Source: JAFDCJ01 sp049669725
GTDB lineage: Bacteria > Desulfobacterota > Desulfobacteria > Desulfobacterales > JAFDCJ01
Length of the DNA: 64,000 nucleotides
Direction of reading: 5' to 3'
Assembly: GCA_049669725.1 (NCBI GenBank)
Contig: JBATKU010000123.1
Coordinates: forward strand, 4,352-68,351
The notes beneath the pieces are model-generated. The model made no database searches, had not been told where the DNA came from, and worked only from the letters and a program-made list of their open reading frames with translations. The position numbers were made by a program, and so were the translations under genes. Of the stretch, positions 52,861 through 60,779 are shown in pieces (position 1 is the stretch's first letter; each line of letters starts with the position of its first letter).

Positions 52861-53639
52861 ATCAACCCGATGGTTTTCTGGATGCATTATTGCGGCTGGT
52901 AGAAACGCTGCGGGGGAAAAATGGATGCCCCTGGGATAAAAAGCAGACCCCCCGGAGCGTAAGCGTTTATTTGGTCGAAGAAGTCTTTGAACTGGTTGAG
53001 GCAATCGAGAAGGGAGATGCCGGAGAAATTCAGGAAGAACTTGGAGACGTTTTATTTCATATTGTTTTCATTGCCAGAATGTTTCAAGAGGCAGGGCAGT
53101 TCAAGTTGCAGGATGTTGCCGAGGGGGTCACCAATAAAATGATTCGGCGCCATCCCCACGTGTTTGGTGACCAGACGGTTAGCGGCAGCGAGGAGGTAAT
53201 ACAAAACTGGCATAAGATAAAGTTAAACGAAAGAAAGTCTTCTCAGAACGCTTCAACCTTTGATTCAGTGCCTGCCAGTCTGCCGTCCCTGATGCGTGCC
53301 TATCGCATTTCTGACCGCGCCGCCAAAAGCGGAATTGAATGGACCGAAATGACCGCAGAATGCCAGAATCCGGATGGATTGCCACAAAGAATAAAAGCCG
53401 CATTGAGGCAGCAGGACAAAGATCTTCAGTCGCAGGAATTCGGCCAACTGTTGTTTGCACTGGTAAATATCTGCCGCCGGGCAAAGATTCATCCGGAAAC
53501 CGCTCTGACCGGAACCCTTAAAAAGTTTGAACGGCAGGTTAAGAAAATGCAGGATTTGATTGCTGATGCCAAGCAGAATCTGGAAGATCTCTCACCGGCA
53601 CAAAAAGCAGAGATCTGGCATATGATTAATCCTTCTTAA
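52842..53639 (+). CDS. mazG: Nucleoside triphosphate pyrophosphohydrolase MazG
   Basis: 265 residues with two tandem MazG domains. First: LRGKNGCPWDKKQTPRSVSV, YLVEEVFELVEAIEKGD and EELGDVLFHIVFIARMF hold the ExxE and ExxD metal ligands. Second: SDRAAKSGIEW and LLFALVNICRRAKIHPETAL, less complete acidic motifs. It hydrolyses NTPs to NMPs, clearing aberrant nucleotides. GTG start at 52842 inside the cvpA 3' end. Confidence 0.92.
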   Translation: MEDKKINQPDGFLDALLRLVETLRGKNGCPWDKKQTPRSVSVYLVEEVFELVEAIEKGDAGEIQEELGDVLFHIVFIARMFQEAGQFKLQDVAEGVTNKMIRRHPHVFGDQTVSGSEEVIQNWHKIKLNERKSSQNASTFDSVPASLPSLMRAYRISDRAAKSGIEWTEMTAECQNPDGLPQRIKAALRQQDKDLQSQEFGQLLFALVNICRRAKIHPETALTGTLKKFERQVKKMQDLIADAKQNLEDLSPAQKAEIWHMINPS

Positions 53640-53651
53640 CCCGGAATTCTT

Positions 53652-53945
53652 TTAAGCCATTTCACCTAGGGGCAGATATCCGGGAGGGGTCACACTGACC
53701 AGTTTGCCGTCGCCGTCGTATCTTTCAACGAACAATTGACCATCCTTCAGACTATTGCGGGTCTTCAACTCTTCCTCGGATTTAAAATTCATTTCGGCTT
53801 TATGTCCATCATCACTTTTTTCTACCGGCCGGTGTTCTTTAACCTTATCGGCCTTCTGGGCCTCAAGGTCCTTATCGTAGGTCTCACTATTATAGTTAGA
53901 CCTCACGAATTGCTGCATTGTGGCTTCACCGATTGCGTTAATCAT
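53652..53945 (-). CDS. Small hydrophilic protein, possibly flagella-associated
   Basis: 97 residues, charged and probably unstructured in the middle (DLEAQKADKVKEHRPVEKSD). The C-terminus GQLFVERYDGDGKLVSVTPP GYLP looks like the short beta-tail of FlaG-like proteins, but I do not recognise the family. GGGGG lies upstream of the start. It follows the FlgM-associated-type gene on the same strand by about 100 bases, which is the only hint of a motility link. Confidence 0.5.
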   Translation of the reverse strand: MINAIGEATMQQFVRSNYNSETYDKDLEAQKADKVKEHRPVEKSDDGHKAEMNFKSEEELKTRNSLKDGQLFVERYDGDGKLVSVTPPGYLPLGEMA

Positions 53946-54041
53946 AATAACCCCCTTTTTAACGCCTATCCGTTTTTCATTTTAACAGCTTAAACTTTCC
54001 TCTTATTAAATATTTTCGGTCAATTGGCCTTCTGCCAATTA

Positions 54042-54476
54042 TTAAACCCAGGATCCCATCTTTTTATCCCCTACCTCCTTCGACAATTGCTCGAGCCGTT
54101 TGATTAAAAAGCTGGAATCTTCCACTGAAAGCGTATTCCTTCGTTTTTGATTTACGGTATCAATCACATTAAAAACAAATGTTGATTCTTCCGTATCGTC
54201 AGCTGCGGTCTCCTTTTCCACCCTTTCTGTCGCGCGTTCCGTAGGCTGTTGATCCGCTCCATTCTGGGTCCCGAATCGGGTAATTTTTTCCAAAATGTCT
54301 TTTGATACTTTTTCTAATGTTGCCTGCCTTTTTCCTTCCGGAGTCAAGCTTACCTGATCGGCAGGCAATCGCTCTGATAGGTTTTTCCTGTTTCCTGATG
54401 TCATGCTGTCTCTTAGCTGTTTGCTGAAGACGTTTAAAACATTGTGCATCTGATAGCTTGGTACAAACATTCCCAA
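54042..54476 (-). CDS. FlgM-associated-type protein (DVU0524-like)
   Basis: 144 residues. The N-terminus VPSYQMHNVLNVFSKQLRD and the following LPADQVSLTPEGKRQATLEK resemble the DVU0524-type proteins encoded beside flgM in Desulfovibrio; I give this from memory. The rest is charged, with a C-terminal helix (SVEDSSFLIKRLEQLSKEVG). No membrane segments. A sigma-28-like promoter lies upstream, and AGGAGG precedes the start. A role in flagellar regulation is likely by family and promoter, not shown. Confidence 0.65.
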   Translation of the reverse strand: MGMFVPSYQMHNVLNVFSKQLRDSMTSGNRKNLSERLPADQVSLTPEGKRQATLEKVSKDILEKITRFGTQNGADQQPTERATERVEKETAADDTEESTFVFNVIDTVNQKRRNTLSVEDSSFLIKRLEQLSKEVGDKKMGSWV

Positions 54477-54491
54477 ATCCTCCTGACTTGT

Positions 54492-54519
54492 ATATCGGAG
54501 GCTTTATTGCCAAACTTTA
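54492..54519 (-). promoter_or_regulatory. Candidate sigma-28 (FliA) promoter
   Basis: On the minus strand TAAAGTTT (54519-54512) is a perfect match to the -35 part of the enteric sigma-28 consensus, and TCCGATAT (54499-54492) matches GCCGATAA at CCGATA. The spacer is 12 bases against the usual 11. It stands 16 bases before the ATG-containing leader of the FlgM-associated-type gene, consistent with late flagellar control. Confidence 0.6.
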
Positions 54520-54925
54520 GGAAAAAGTGAGGAAAAGTGAGGAAAAAATGGGTAATAGATTAGATAAGAATTTGAAATAAAACATAATATTGATAGAAAA
54601 GGTTTAAGCTGCAGAAGACCCCGGTAGGGGAAATGGGCTTAAAAAAACATCGAACCCTCCAGAGGCGGGCAGGCATCGAACTTCCAGCACCTATGAATAT
54701 ATGCAACGTGTGAACATTTGCAAAACAACTTAGCACATATGGGGATAAACCGCACCCGCTGCCCAACAAGTCAAGAAACGTCTCGTAGGGGCGGGCATTA
54801 CGCCCGCCCGACTATGTGTGGGTATCTTGAATCGCTCGGATTAGGTATTTGATAACGTTTTAAAATCTCCTGCTGCGATTTCGAGTTCGAGAACGATATC
54901 GAGAGCGAAGATAGGGTTGTATTGG
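54520..54925. repeat. Gap with a GGGCGGGC hairpin and GAGTTCGAGAACG words
   Basis: About 400 bases without a gene between the sigma-28 promoter and the aldolase stop. GGGCGGGC (54789-54796) and GCCCGCCC (54802-54809) form a perfect 8-bp hairpin with loop ATTAC, inside GTAGGGGCGGGCATTACGCC. At 54876-54910, CGATTTCGAGTTCGAGAACG ATATCGAGAGCGAAG is a word string. The hairpin could terminate transcription from the right. No coding signal. Confidence 0.55.
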
Positions 54926-56221
54926 TTAGTCGTCGAAATCCCCCTCCGGCCCCTTGTCGCTATCAATCATAGCGGCCCGCTTGATGATTTTTTCCGAGGT
55001 CCACTCCGCGGGGTCTTCAATCCGTTCCGCTTTCGGGCCCGGGTCATAGGATCCGGCACTGAGAATGGCCTTCACAGCAAGCGGTGCCGTACCTGCAGTG
55101 TTCAAGACGTTAACCAGCATATTGTAAACGAAGTCTTCAACTCGGCTGGCCATCCGTTCTCTAATTTCAACTGACTGTCCGAGCAATTTGTTTTCGAAGG
55201 GTAAATTGAGTTTTTTATAGTTGCCGCCCTGCCAACCCTGATCCTGGGCGTAGGCCACCATTTCAGACCACAACTTCTCTGTGGTTCCCTGATCGTGAAC
55301 CTTGATAAAATTTCCCTGCTCGTCCAGCCGGGCATTGCCGTAATCGTTCACTTCCAAGCCCCATGAAATCATTTGAAGGGCAGTGGCGACATTTGCCTTG
55401 GTGGTTCTGGTTTTGACCGCTATTTCTCGTAACCGATCGGAATTATTACCGGAGGTGCCGTGCTGAGCACCGGAGACCTTGTATTTTGTCAGCGCTTCGT
55501 GAACATTTGCTGTCAGATCAACCTGAATACCCTTGTCGCTGGCTTCAATTCCATGGGTCGTCCCGTTGTTCAGGGCAATCCAATTCGGAAAAATACCATG
55601 GGCATTTAATCCCTGGATGAGAAATGACGCTTCCGCTACGGTTGACAGACCTTCTTTGCCTTTGATTTCACCAACTTCCGTTTCAAGCCCGGCCCATGGC
55701 GGTACAAACGGATTGAGTTCCAGATTGGCCAACAGGTTTTTATCATCCGGCATGTGAGATCCATCAATGGCGATGGAGGTTATTCCGGCCTCAAATATTG
55801 AGGGGATTTCAGTTTTAGCGGCCTCGACATCCTGGTCACTTTTTAATCCGTAATGATCGGCATGGATGGCGACGGGAATAGTGATTCCCAGTTCGTTGCA
55901 GGTTGCATCAACTATTCTGGCCATGTTCCAATAATTTACAGCGCAATAGGCATTAGCGCCGCCCTCTGATTTGGCAATCTCGATGATCAGGGCCGCATTG
56001 GCTCTCTGGGCTGCCTTTAGGGCCCCACGAATGACAAAAGTGTTTCTACCATTGGCGGCCATGGTAATGGCGTTTCCTTTGGTAAGCATGGCGATGTCGA
56101 TGAATTTACCGCTGACAATTAAGGCTTTTGAGTTTGGAAAGAGTTTGACTATGTTAGGCGGACGACCGATTTGCAATGCTTTCTCAAAGTCTGCTGCGGT
56201 CACTGCGTTGGTTTCAGCCAT
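54926..56221 (-). CDS. fba: Class II fructose-bisphosphate aldolase
   Basis: 431 residues, longer than the 340-360 of E. coli FbaA. Zinc and catalytic motifs: VAIHADHYGLKSDQD (usual HxDH), GITSIAIDGSHMPDDKNLL, VSGAQHGTSGNNSDRLREIA. The C-terminal 80 residues (VEIRERMASRVEDFVYNMLV) are extra. It splits fructose 1,6-bisphosphate in glycolysis and gluconeogenesis. AAGGAGGT six bases before ATG 56221 is a near-perfect ribosome-binding site, suggesting high expression. phosphofructokinase lies 5 kb to the right. Confidence 0.92.
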   Translation of the reverse strand: MAETNAVTAADFEKALQIGRPPNIVKLFPNSKALIVSGKFIDIAMLTKGNAITMAANGRNTFVIRGALKAAQRANAALIIEIAKSEGGANAYCAVNYWNMARIVDATCNELGITIPVAIHADHYGLKSDQDVEAAKTEIPSIFEAGITSIAIDGSHMPDDKNLLANLELNPFVPPWAGLETEVGEIKGKEGLSTVAEASFLIQGLNAHGIFPNWIALNNGTTHGIEASDKGIQVDLTANVHEALTKYKVSGAQHGTSGNNSDRLREIAVKTRTTKANVATALQMISWGLEVNDYGNARLDEQGNFIKVHDQGTTEKLWSEMVAYAQDQGWQGGNYKKLNLPFENKLLGQSVEIRERMASRVEDFVYNMLVNVLNTAGTAPLAVKAILSAGSYDPGPKAERIEDPAEWTSEKIIKRAAMIDSDKGPEGDFDD

Positions 56222-56326
56222 AATGTTACCTCCTTTGGTGTTTGATACCCGATTAAGACAGAAACAGATGAGAGTTATTCGTTAATAGTTATTGGTTTAG
56301 CGTTTAAAGAAAATAATCCAAAATAG

Positions 56327-56587
56327 TCAGCCGTCATCGTCAGAAAAAACAGGATTGGATCGCACTTCTTCGATGACCTGGAGGATTTCCTTTTTATAGT
56401 GCTGGGGTGCGTATAACTTACCCCATCCTTTCTGAATCTGAAATAAACCATCGTAGGCCGTGTCATGATAGGAGCGAACTCGGTGAGGAATGTCGCGCTG
56501 GTCCAGTATGGACCGGATCAGTTGGGCTTCAATTCCATTTTCTAAAACGATAATTTTTATATATTGAGATTCTTGATATGGTTGCAT
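56327..56587 (-). CDS. DUF2007-type small protein
   Basis: 86 residues: YIKIIVLENGIEAQLIRSIL, DQRDIPHRVRSYHDTAYDGL and FQIQKGWGKLYAPQHYKKEI match the DUF2007/'putative signal transducing protein' pattern (ferredoxin-like fold). These proteins are often next to metabolic or stress genes; function unknown. About 105 bases upstream of fba on the same strand, so it may be co-transcribed. Confidence 0.7.
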   Translation of the reverse strand: MQPYQESQYIKIIVLENGIEAQLIRSILDQRDIPHRVRSYHDTAYDGLFQIQKGWGKLYAPQHYKKEILQVIEEVRSNPVFSDDDG

Positions 56588-56692
56588 CGATTCAGCAAAT
56601 TGTAATCATTGCCGCACAAACCGGGAGTCTTGTACCCGGTAGCAAATTCAAGTCACACCCTCTGCGGATGGCAATTAACTCAGGTGCAGAAA

Positions 56693-56950
56693 CTAAGCAT
56701 AAATATCGATTAGTAAACCAACCTGGTTAATTTCCTGTGCTTTAAATTGACGATTGGAAGTATAGATTGATTCCGGGTTTCCGGCTTGAATTTTATATCC
56801 GGGAGAATGGGGAGGCGGCATCAGGACATATCGCTCGGCCGCAGAGAACCGGCTTGCTTTGACAGAGTCTGTTTCTCCCGGCGAATAGGGAGTGACATGC
56901 CGGGGCCCTTGATTATAGGGAACCAACTGGTTGTTGGAAGAGATATCCAT
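56693..56950 (-). CDS. Small hydrophilic protein of unknown function
   Basis: 85 residues, Pro/Ser/Tyr-rich first half (LVPYNQGPRHVTPYSPGETD) and a conserved-looking C-terminus FKAQEINQVGLLIDIYA. I recall similar C-termini in unnamed Desulfobacterota proteins. No ribosome-binding site precedes ATG 56950, and a -10-like TATAAT stands eight bases upstream, so the message may be leaderless. Confidence 0.55.
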   Translation of the reverse strand: MDISSNNQLVPYNQGPRHVTPYSPGETDSVKASRFSAAERYVLMPPPHSPGYKIQAGNPESIYTSNRQFKAQEINQVGLLIDIYA

Positions 56951-56958
56951 CGGGATAC

Positions 56959-56964
56959 ATTATA
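56959..56964 (-). promoter_or_regulatory. TATAAT -10 element close to the start codon
   Basis: Minus strand TATAAT at 56964-56959, eight bases before ATG 56950. A weak -35 (TTAACG) lies about 15 bases further upstream. Transcription would start at or within a base or two of the A of the ATG. Confidence 0.45.
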
Positions 56965-57568
56965 GCCTTATAAGGTTGCCGTTAATAAATAAATCTTCTT
57001 TTGGAAAATTAGCTGGGCTACAGGTTTCGCAACTTAGTGCTTCGATTCGCAATTACAGTGATAATATAAATACTACCAATCCAACGTAATTGCTGACTCA
57101 GCACTAAGTCCTGAGCGGGTAAATACGGCATCGTTTTTACGAAACGATGCACTTAGCCGTATTGATAAACATCATAATCGGTTTTTTACCGAGCAGCATA
57201 TCAATATGCCCCTGAATTTTAAACCTTATCTTCGATAGGATCGAGAATAGCTAATAATGAGATAAAAAGTCAAGGATAACTGAACACTTGGACGAAAAAG
57301 GGACGCTTCCAGCAAAGCTCAGGCTTCCAGTCGCCTTGGTTTGATCGCAAGGTAGAGGCCTCGCATCGACCGGCCAGCGACCCCGTCCTGCAGGGGCGGC
57401 AGTAAGCGCGGGGCGGGATTAGTCTTCGGTTGTTAGAGTTCGGATTTTGAAAAAAAGAGCGGGTTCCGGCATTAGACCCGAAAAGGCTGATGGTATAGGT
57501 AATAAAAGGCCAAACCTAGTGAAAACGAGTATTTATGAAGTGGCAAAGAGGGCGTTTGGGCCTCTGGA
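56965..57568. other. Gene-free region with nested inverted repeats
   Basis: About 600 bases with no gene. ACTTAGTGCT (57032-57041) pairs with AGCACTAAGT (57100-57109), and inside it GCAATTAC (57049-57056) pairs with GTAATTGC (57086-57093). A second hairpin GCATCGTTT/AAACGATGC (57128-57150) is framed by TACG/CGTA. From 57300 to 57440 the sequence is GC-rich (CAGGGGCGGCAGTAAGCGCG) and could be a structured RNA, but I recognise no family and see no clear promoter. Confidence 0.5.
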
Positions 57569-58300
57569 TTACTGGTTTTTCTTCTCTTTCATTTCAGCAT
57601 TTTTTTGTATAACCTGATTATTATAGGTTTCAACCTGTTCCTGGTATGCTTTTCCTTTTTGGGCATAGGCTTCTGCTCTATTGTTCAGGTTTTCAACTTT
57701 TTTGTTATATTTAGTGATTTCTTCCTGGGTTTTAATCTTCTTTTTTTCCTTGGCAAGGTTTCCTTTTTCTTTAACCAGGGCCCGATATTCTTGGTCTATT
57801 TCGGCCTTCATTTTTTCCAGCTTTTTCCGTGTCACTTCCAGCATATCTTCTGCTTCGGTGTCGTCGCCAGCAGTTGCTGAATCGGCCGCTTCTTCCTGTT
57901 CTTGTTCGGCCGCAACTTCTTGCTCATCCTGCCCATCTGCTGTGTCATCTGCTTCCACAGCGACTTCTTCGTCGACGGATTCGTCAGTTTCATCCTGGTC
58001 TTCATCGGGTTCTGCAACTTCATTCTCATCTGCTTCTGTTTCTTCCGCAAATTCTTCGTTGTCTTCTTCCACCTCTTCCGGTTCCACATCCTGCTCAGGC
58101 TCTTCCTCTGCGACCACCTCTTCTTGCGTTTCAATTTCTGTTGTCGAACTGGCGGATTCGCGCTGCTCGGCGGGCACCTGGTTTAAATCGTCAGTAAAAC
58201 GGACATGGCCCTCATCATCCGTATATTTGTAGATCTGAGCCGGAGCTGACAAAGCAAACAAGACGATAGCCAGGCAAATAAAAAATTTTATCGAATTCAC
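57569..58300 (-). CDS. Exported DUF4124 protein with acidic and coiled-coil regions
   Basis: 243 residues; GTG start at 58300 with AGGAGGG seven bases upstream. Signal peptide 1-22, then the DUF4124 motif QIYKYTDDEGHVRFTDDLNQ. Residues 55-150 are almost only Glu, Asp, Ala and Val (QEEVVAEEEPEQDVEPEEVE). Residues 150-243 form a long Lys/Glu helix (RKKLEKMKAEIDQEYRALVK). DUF4124 domains are periplasmic and of unknown function. The acidic belt may bind cations or basic partners. Confidence 0.75.
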   Translation of the reverse strand: MNSIKFFICLAIVLFALSAPAQIYKYTDDEGHVRFTDDLNQVPAEQRESASSTTEIETQEEVVAEEEPEQDVEPEEVEEDNEEFAEETEADENEVAEPDEDQDETDESVDEEVAVEADDTADGQDEQEVAAEQEQEEAADSATAGDDTEAEDMLEVTRKKLEKMKAEIDQEYRALVKEKGNLAKEKKKIKTQEEITKYNKKVENLNNRAEAYAQKGKAYQEQVETYNNQVIQKNAEMKEKKNQ

Positions 58301-58550
58301 GGAATTACCCTCCTAAAAAGATCCCCAAATTTTCCACTGAACGGATTCGGGGTTGTTAAACCACTTCTAACACAAAATCAGAAATTTTCAGTAGCCTATT
58401 AAAATTTATCATATGCCGAATCGTAATGCAAATTTTGTATGTAATTGAATGCGATATGGGTCACTGGTGCCAATATTTTTTGTGTGCCTTAACATTCTGC
58501 AGTACACTCGAAGACGATATCGAGACCCCCAAGCCGGAACAAATTAAGAT

Positions 58551-58578
58551 TTGACAATCTTCGCACGTGGTGTAAACT
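58551..58578 (+). promoter_or_regulatory. Candidate sigma-70 promoter for the LpoA-like gene
   Basis: TTGACA at 58551-58556 and TAAACT at 58573-58578, spacer 16. The -35 is perfect; the -10 matches four of six. It lies about 80 bases before the lipoprotein start, in the divergent gap with the DUF4124 gene. Confidence 0.55.
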
Positions 58579-58656
58579 ATTGATAATCCCGCATAGTCGC
58601 GACATCCATAGCAGCTTTTGAATCAATATATAAACAACAATGCTCGGTTAGTTCTT

Positions 58657-60639
58657 ATGAAATTAAAATTTTCGATCATTATTCTAAGTGCACTCGTTCT
58701 TATCTGGGCCTGTGCGCCCAAACCTGTTTCGACTCCCGGCCCTTATCAGGTGACCGGAGAAGATGAGCTCTTTGCCCGGGCTGAAAAGCTTTTCGAATCC
58801 GAATCCTACGATGAGGCTCTGGCGCTTTATGACGAGTATTCTAAACGGTATTCGGATAAACCGCTGGCAGCGGCCGCACTAATGAAAATCGGACTTATCC
58901 ATGCTTTAAACAAGGACTTTGAAGGTGCCCGTGCTGCTTTTCGAAACATCGTATCAGCATATCCCACCAGTCCGTTTGTCCCCGATGCCATGGTCGAGGA
59001 GCTGTTTACCTATTATCAGCAAGAGCAATATCAGGATGTGATCCAACTCGCGCCGGACATTCTAAAAAATACTGATTCAAGACCCCATATATTCAGGGTA
59101 TACGCACTTGTCGGCGATACCTATATGGCCCAGGGGGCTCCAATTGACGCCATTGACTATTACGCCCGCGCTCAGGAATTTGCCACCGGCCAGGAACTGG
59201 AAGCCATCGGCGAAAAATTCAGAGAGGCCATCGCTCAACTTGATTCGGAGGATGTTGCGATACTGATCAAACATCCGGATGAAAGCCTGCCCATGGACTA
59301 TTTATTGTTTCAGTTAGGTTTGAATTACGCCATGGAGGAAAAGTATGATGATGCCTTAACTGTCCTAAACCAGTTTATTGAAAAATATCCGGAACATGAA
59401 AATAGAATTCTTGCCCAAAGCCTGATTGACGAAATTAAAAAGAATGCATTCTTCCAACGCTATACAATAGGCTGTTTGCTGCCGCTGAGCGGGCCCTATC
59501 AAACGTTTGGATTGAGGGCATTGAAAGGCATAGAACTTGCCCAGGCGCAATTCAGCAGCCAGAGCGGCAATCCGCCTCTCAATATTATTATCAAGGATAC
59601 CGGGGCCGATCCGGATAAAACAATCATGGCGCTGGAGGAATTATACCGCGAGCAGGTGGCCGCCATTATCGGACCCATTGTCACATCGGAAATTGCCGCC
59701 CGGGAAGCCCAGGAGATGGGTATCCCGATTATGACGCTCACCCAGAAAGACAATATTGCTGAAATCGGCGATAAGGTATTTAGGAATTTTATCACACCCA
59801 AAATGCAGGTGCAGACCCTAACATCCTTTGCAGTAGAATCCTTGGGACTTTTGCGCTTTGCCATCCTGTACCCGGATGAAACCTATGGCATAACATTCAT
59901 GAACCTATTCTGGGACCAGCTCCTGAAAGCAGGTGGCCAGGTAGTCGCGGTGGAATCATACAAGCCCGACCAGACGGATTATTCGGATTCGATAAAAAAA
60001 CTGGCGGGGCTCTATTATGAAATACCCGAAGACCTCAAACCCGAAGAAGGGAAAGAATTGACTGCCGATCAGAAGCAAGAAGGTGATGCGACCTCGGAGC
60101 AGGCGGCGGACGAAACTCGCAAAAAAGGTTCCAGGGGGGAAGACGAGGAAGAAAAACCCCAAGCAGTTGTCGATTTCGATGCCATTTTTATTCCCGATTC
60201 ACCCGGCAAAGCCGGACAGATCGTACCCCAGCTGGCCTATTATGACATTAAAGATGTCTATATCCTTGGCACCAACCTTTGGCATTCGGATTCTTTAATT
60301 AAAATTGCCAGCCAATACGTGCAGGGCGCCGTCATGCCGGATGGCTTTTTTGCCGATAGCCCTTCACCGAGGGTTCAAAAATTTGTCAAAGAATTCGAAG
60401 AGACCTATCAGGAAACCCCCGACTTTATCGAAGCCATTGTGTATGACTCGGCCATGATACTTTTCAATGTTGTCAGCCGGGAGCAGATTCGATACCGCAG
60501 TGAAATCAGAGATGAATTGTTAAATCTGGAAAATTTCCAGGGTGTTACAGGTCTTACCCGTTTTGATGAAAACGGGGATGCGCAGAAGAAGCTGTATTTG
60601 TTGAGGGTCAAGGGCAAGAAGTTTGTCGAACTGGATTAG
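58657..60639 (+). CDS. LpoA-like outer-membrane lipoprotein with TPR and periplasmic-binding domains
   Basis: 660 residues from ATG 58657 (an ATG-less extension of 13 codons upstream is ignored). Lipobox LIWAC at residues 14-18, Cys acylated. Residues 35-250 are TPR repeats (AEKLFESESYDEALALYDEY). Residues 275-650 form a type I periplasmic-binding fold: IGCLLPLSGPYQTFGLRALK, AIIGPIVTSEIAAREAQEMG, DAIFIPDSPGKAGQIVPQLA. This order is that of LpoA, the activator of penicillin-binding protein 1A. An acidic/basic low-complexity loop (about 465-505) interrupts the second lobe. Confidence 0.82.
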   Translation: MKLKFSIIILSALVLIWACAPKPVSTPGPYQVTGEDELFARAEKLFESESYDEALALYDEYSKRYSDKPLAAAALMKIGLIHALNKDFEGARAAFRNIVSAYPTSPFVPDAMVEELFTYYQQEQYQDVIQLAPDILKNTDSRPHIFRVYALVGDTYMAQGAPIDAIDYYARAQEFATGQELEAIGEKFREAIAQLDSEDVAILIKHPDESLPMDYLLFQLGLNYAMEEKYDDALTVLNQFIEKYPEHENRILAQSLIDEIKKNAFFQRYTIGCLLPLSGPYQTFGLRALKGIELAQAQFSSQSGNPPLNIIIKDTGADPDKTIMALEELYREQVAAIIGPIVTSEIAAREAQEMGIPIMTLTQKDNIAEIGDKVFRNFITPKMQVQTLTSFAVESLGLLRFAILYPDETYGITFMNLFWDQLLKAGGQVVAVESYKPDQTDYSDSIKKLAGLYYEIPEDLKPEEGKELTADQKQEGDATSEQAADETRKKGSRGEDEEEKPQAVVDFDAIFIPDSPGKAGQIVPQLAYYDIKDVYILGTNLWHSDSLIKIASQYVQGAVMPDGFFADSPSPRVQKFVKEFEETYQETPDFIEAIVYDSAMILFNVVSREQIRYRSEIRDELLNLENFQGVTGLTRFDENGDAQKKLYLLRVKGKKFVELD

Positions 60640-60668
60640 CTTTTCATGTTTGGTTTTTTGTATTTGGT

Positions 60669-60700
60669 AAAAAAGGTGCTAATGAGACGGGCTCATTAGC
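60669..60700 (-). terminator. Intrinsic terminator of the phosphofructokinase gene
   Basis: GCTAATGAG/CTCATTAGC (60678-60686 and 60692-60700) is a perfect 9-bp stem with loop ACGGG. On the minus strand it is followed by ACC and six Ts (60674-60669). It lies between the convergent LpoA-like and pfk genes. Confidence 0.65.
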
Positions 60701-60779
60701 AGCCGGGTTTATATTCTATTGATAAAGAAAATGCCCGGACGCATACACCCCATACTAGATACTAAACCCGAAACACCAA

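Noticed and set aside
54600..54730. tRNA or tRNA-Sec gene suggested by GAACCCTCC and GCATCGAACTTCC
   Set aside because: No cloverleaf arms or matching acceptor stem could be built on either strand.
57681..58232. Long plus-strand Ser-rich and other frames over the DUF4124 gene
   Set aside because: They are mirror frames of the acidic Glu/Asp coding region and have no start signal or family resemblance.
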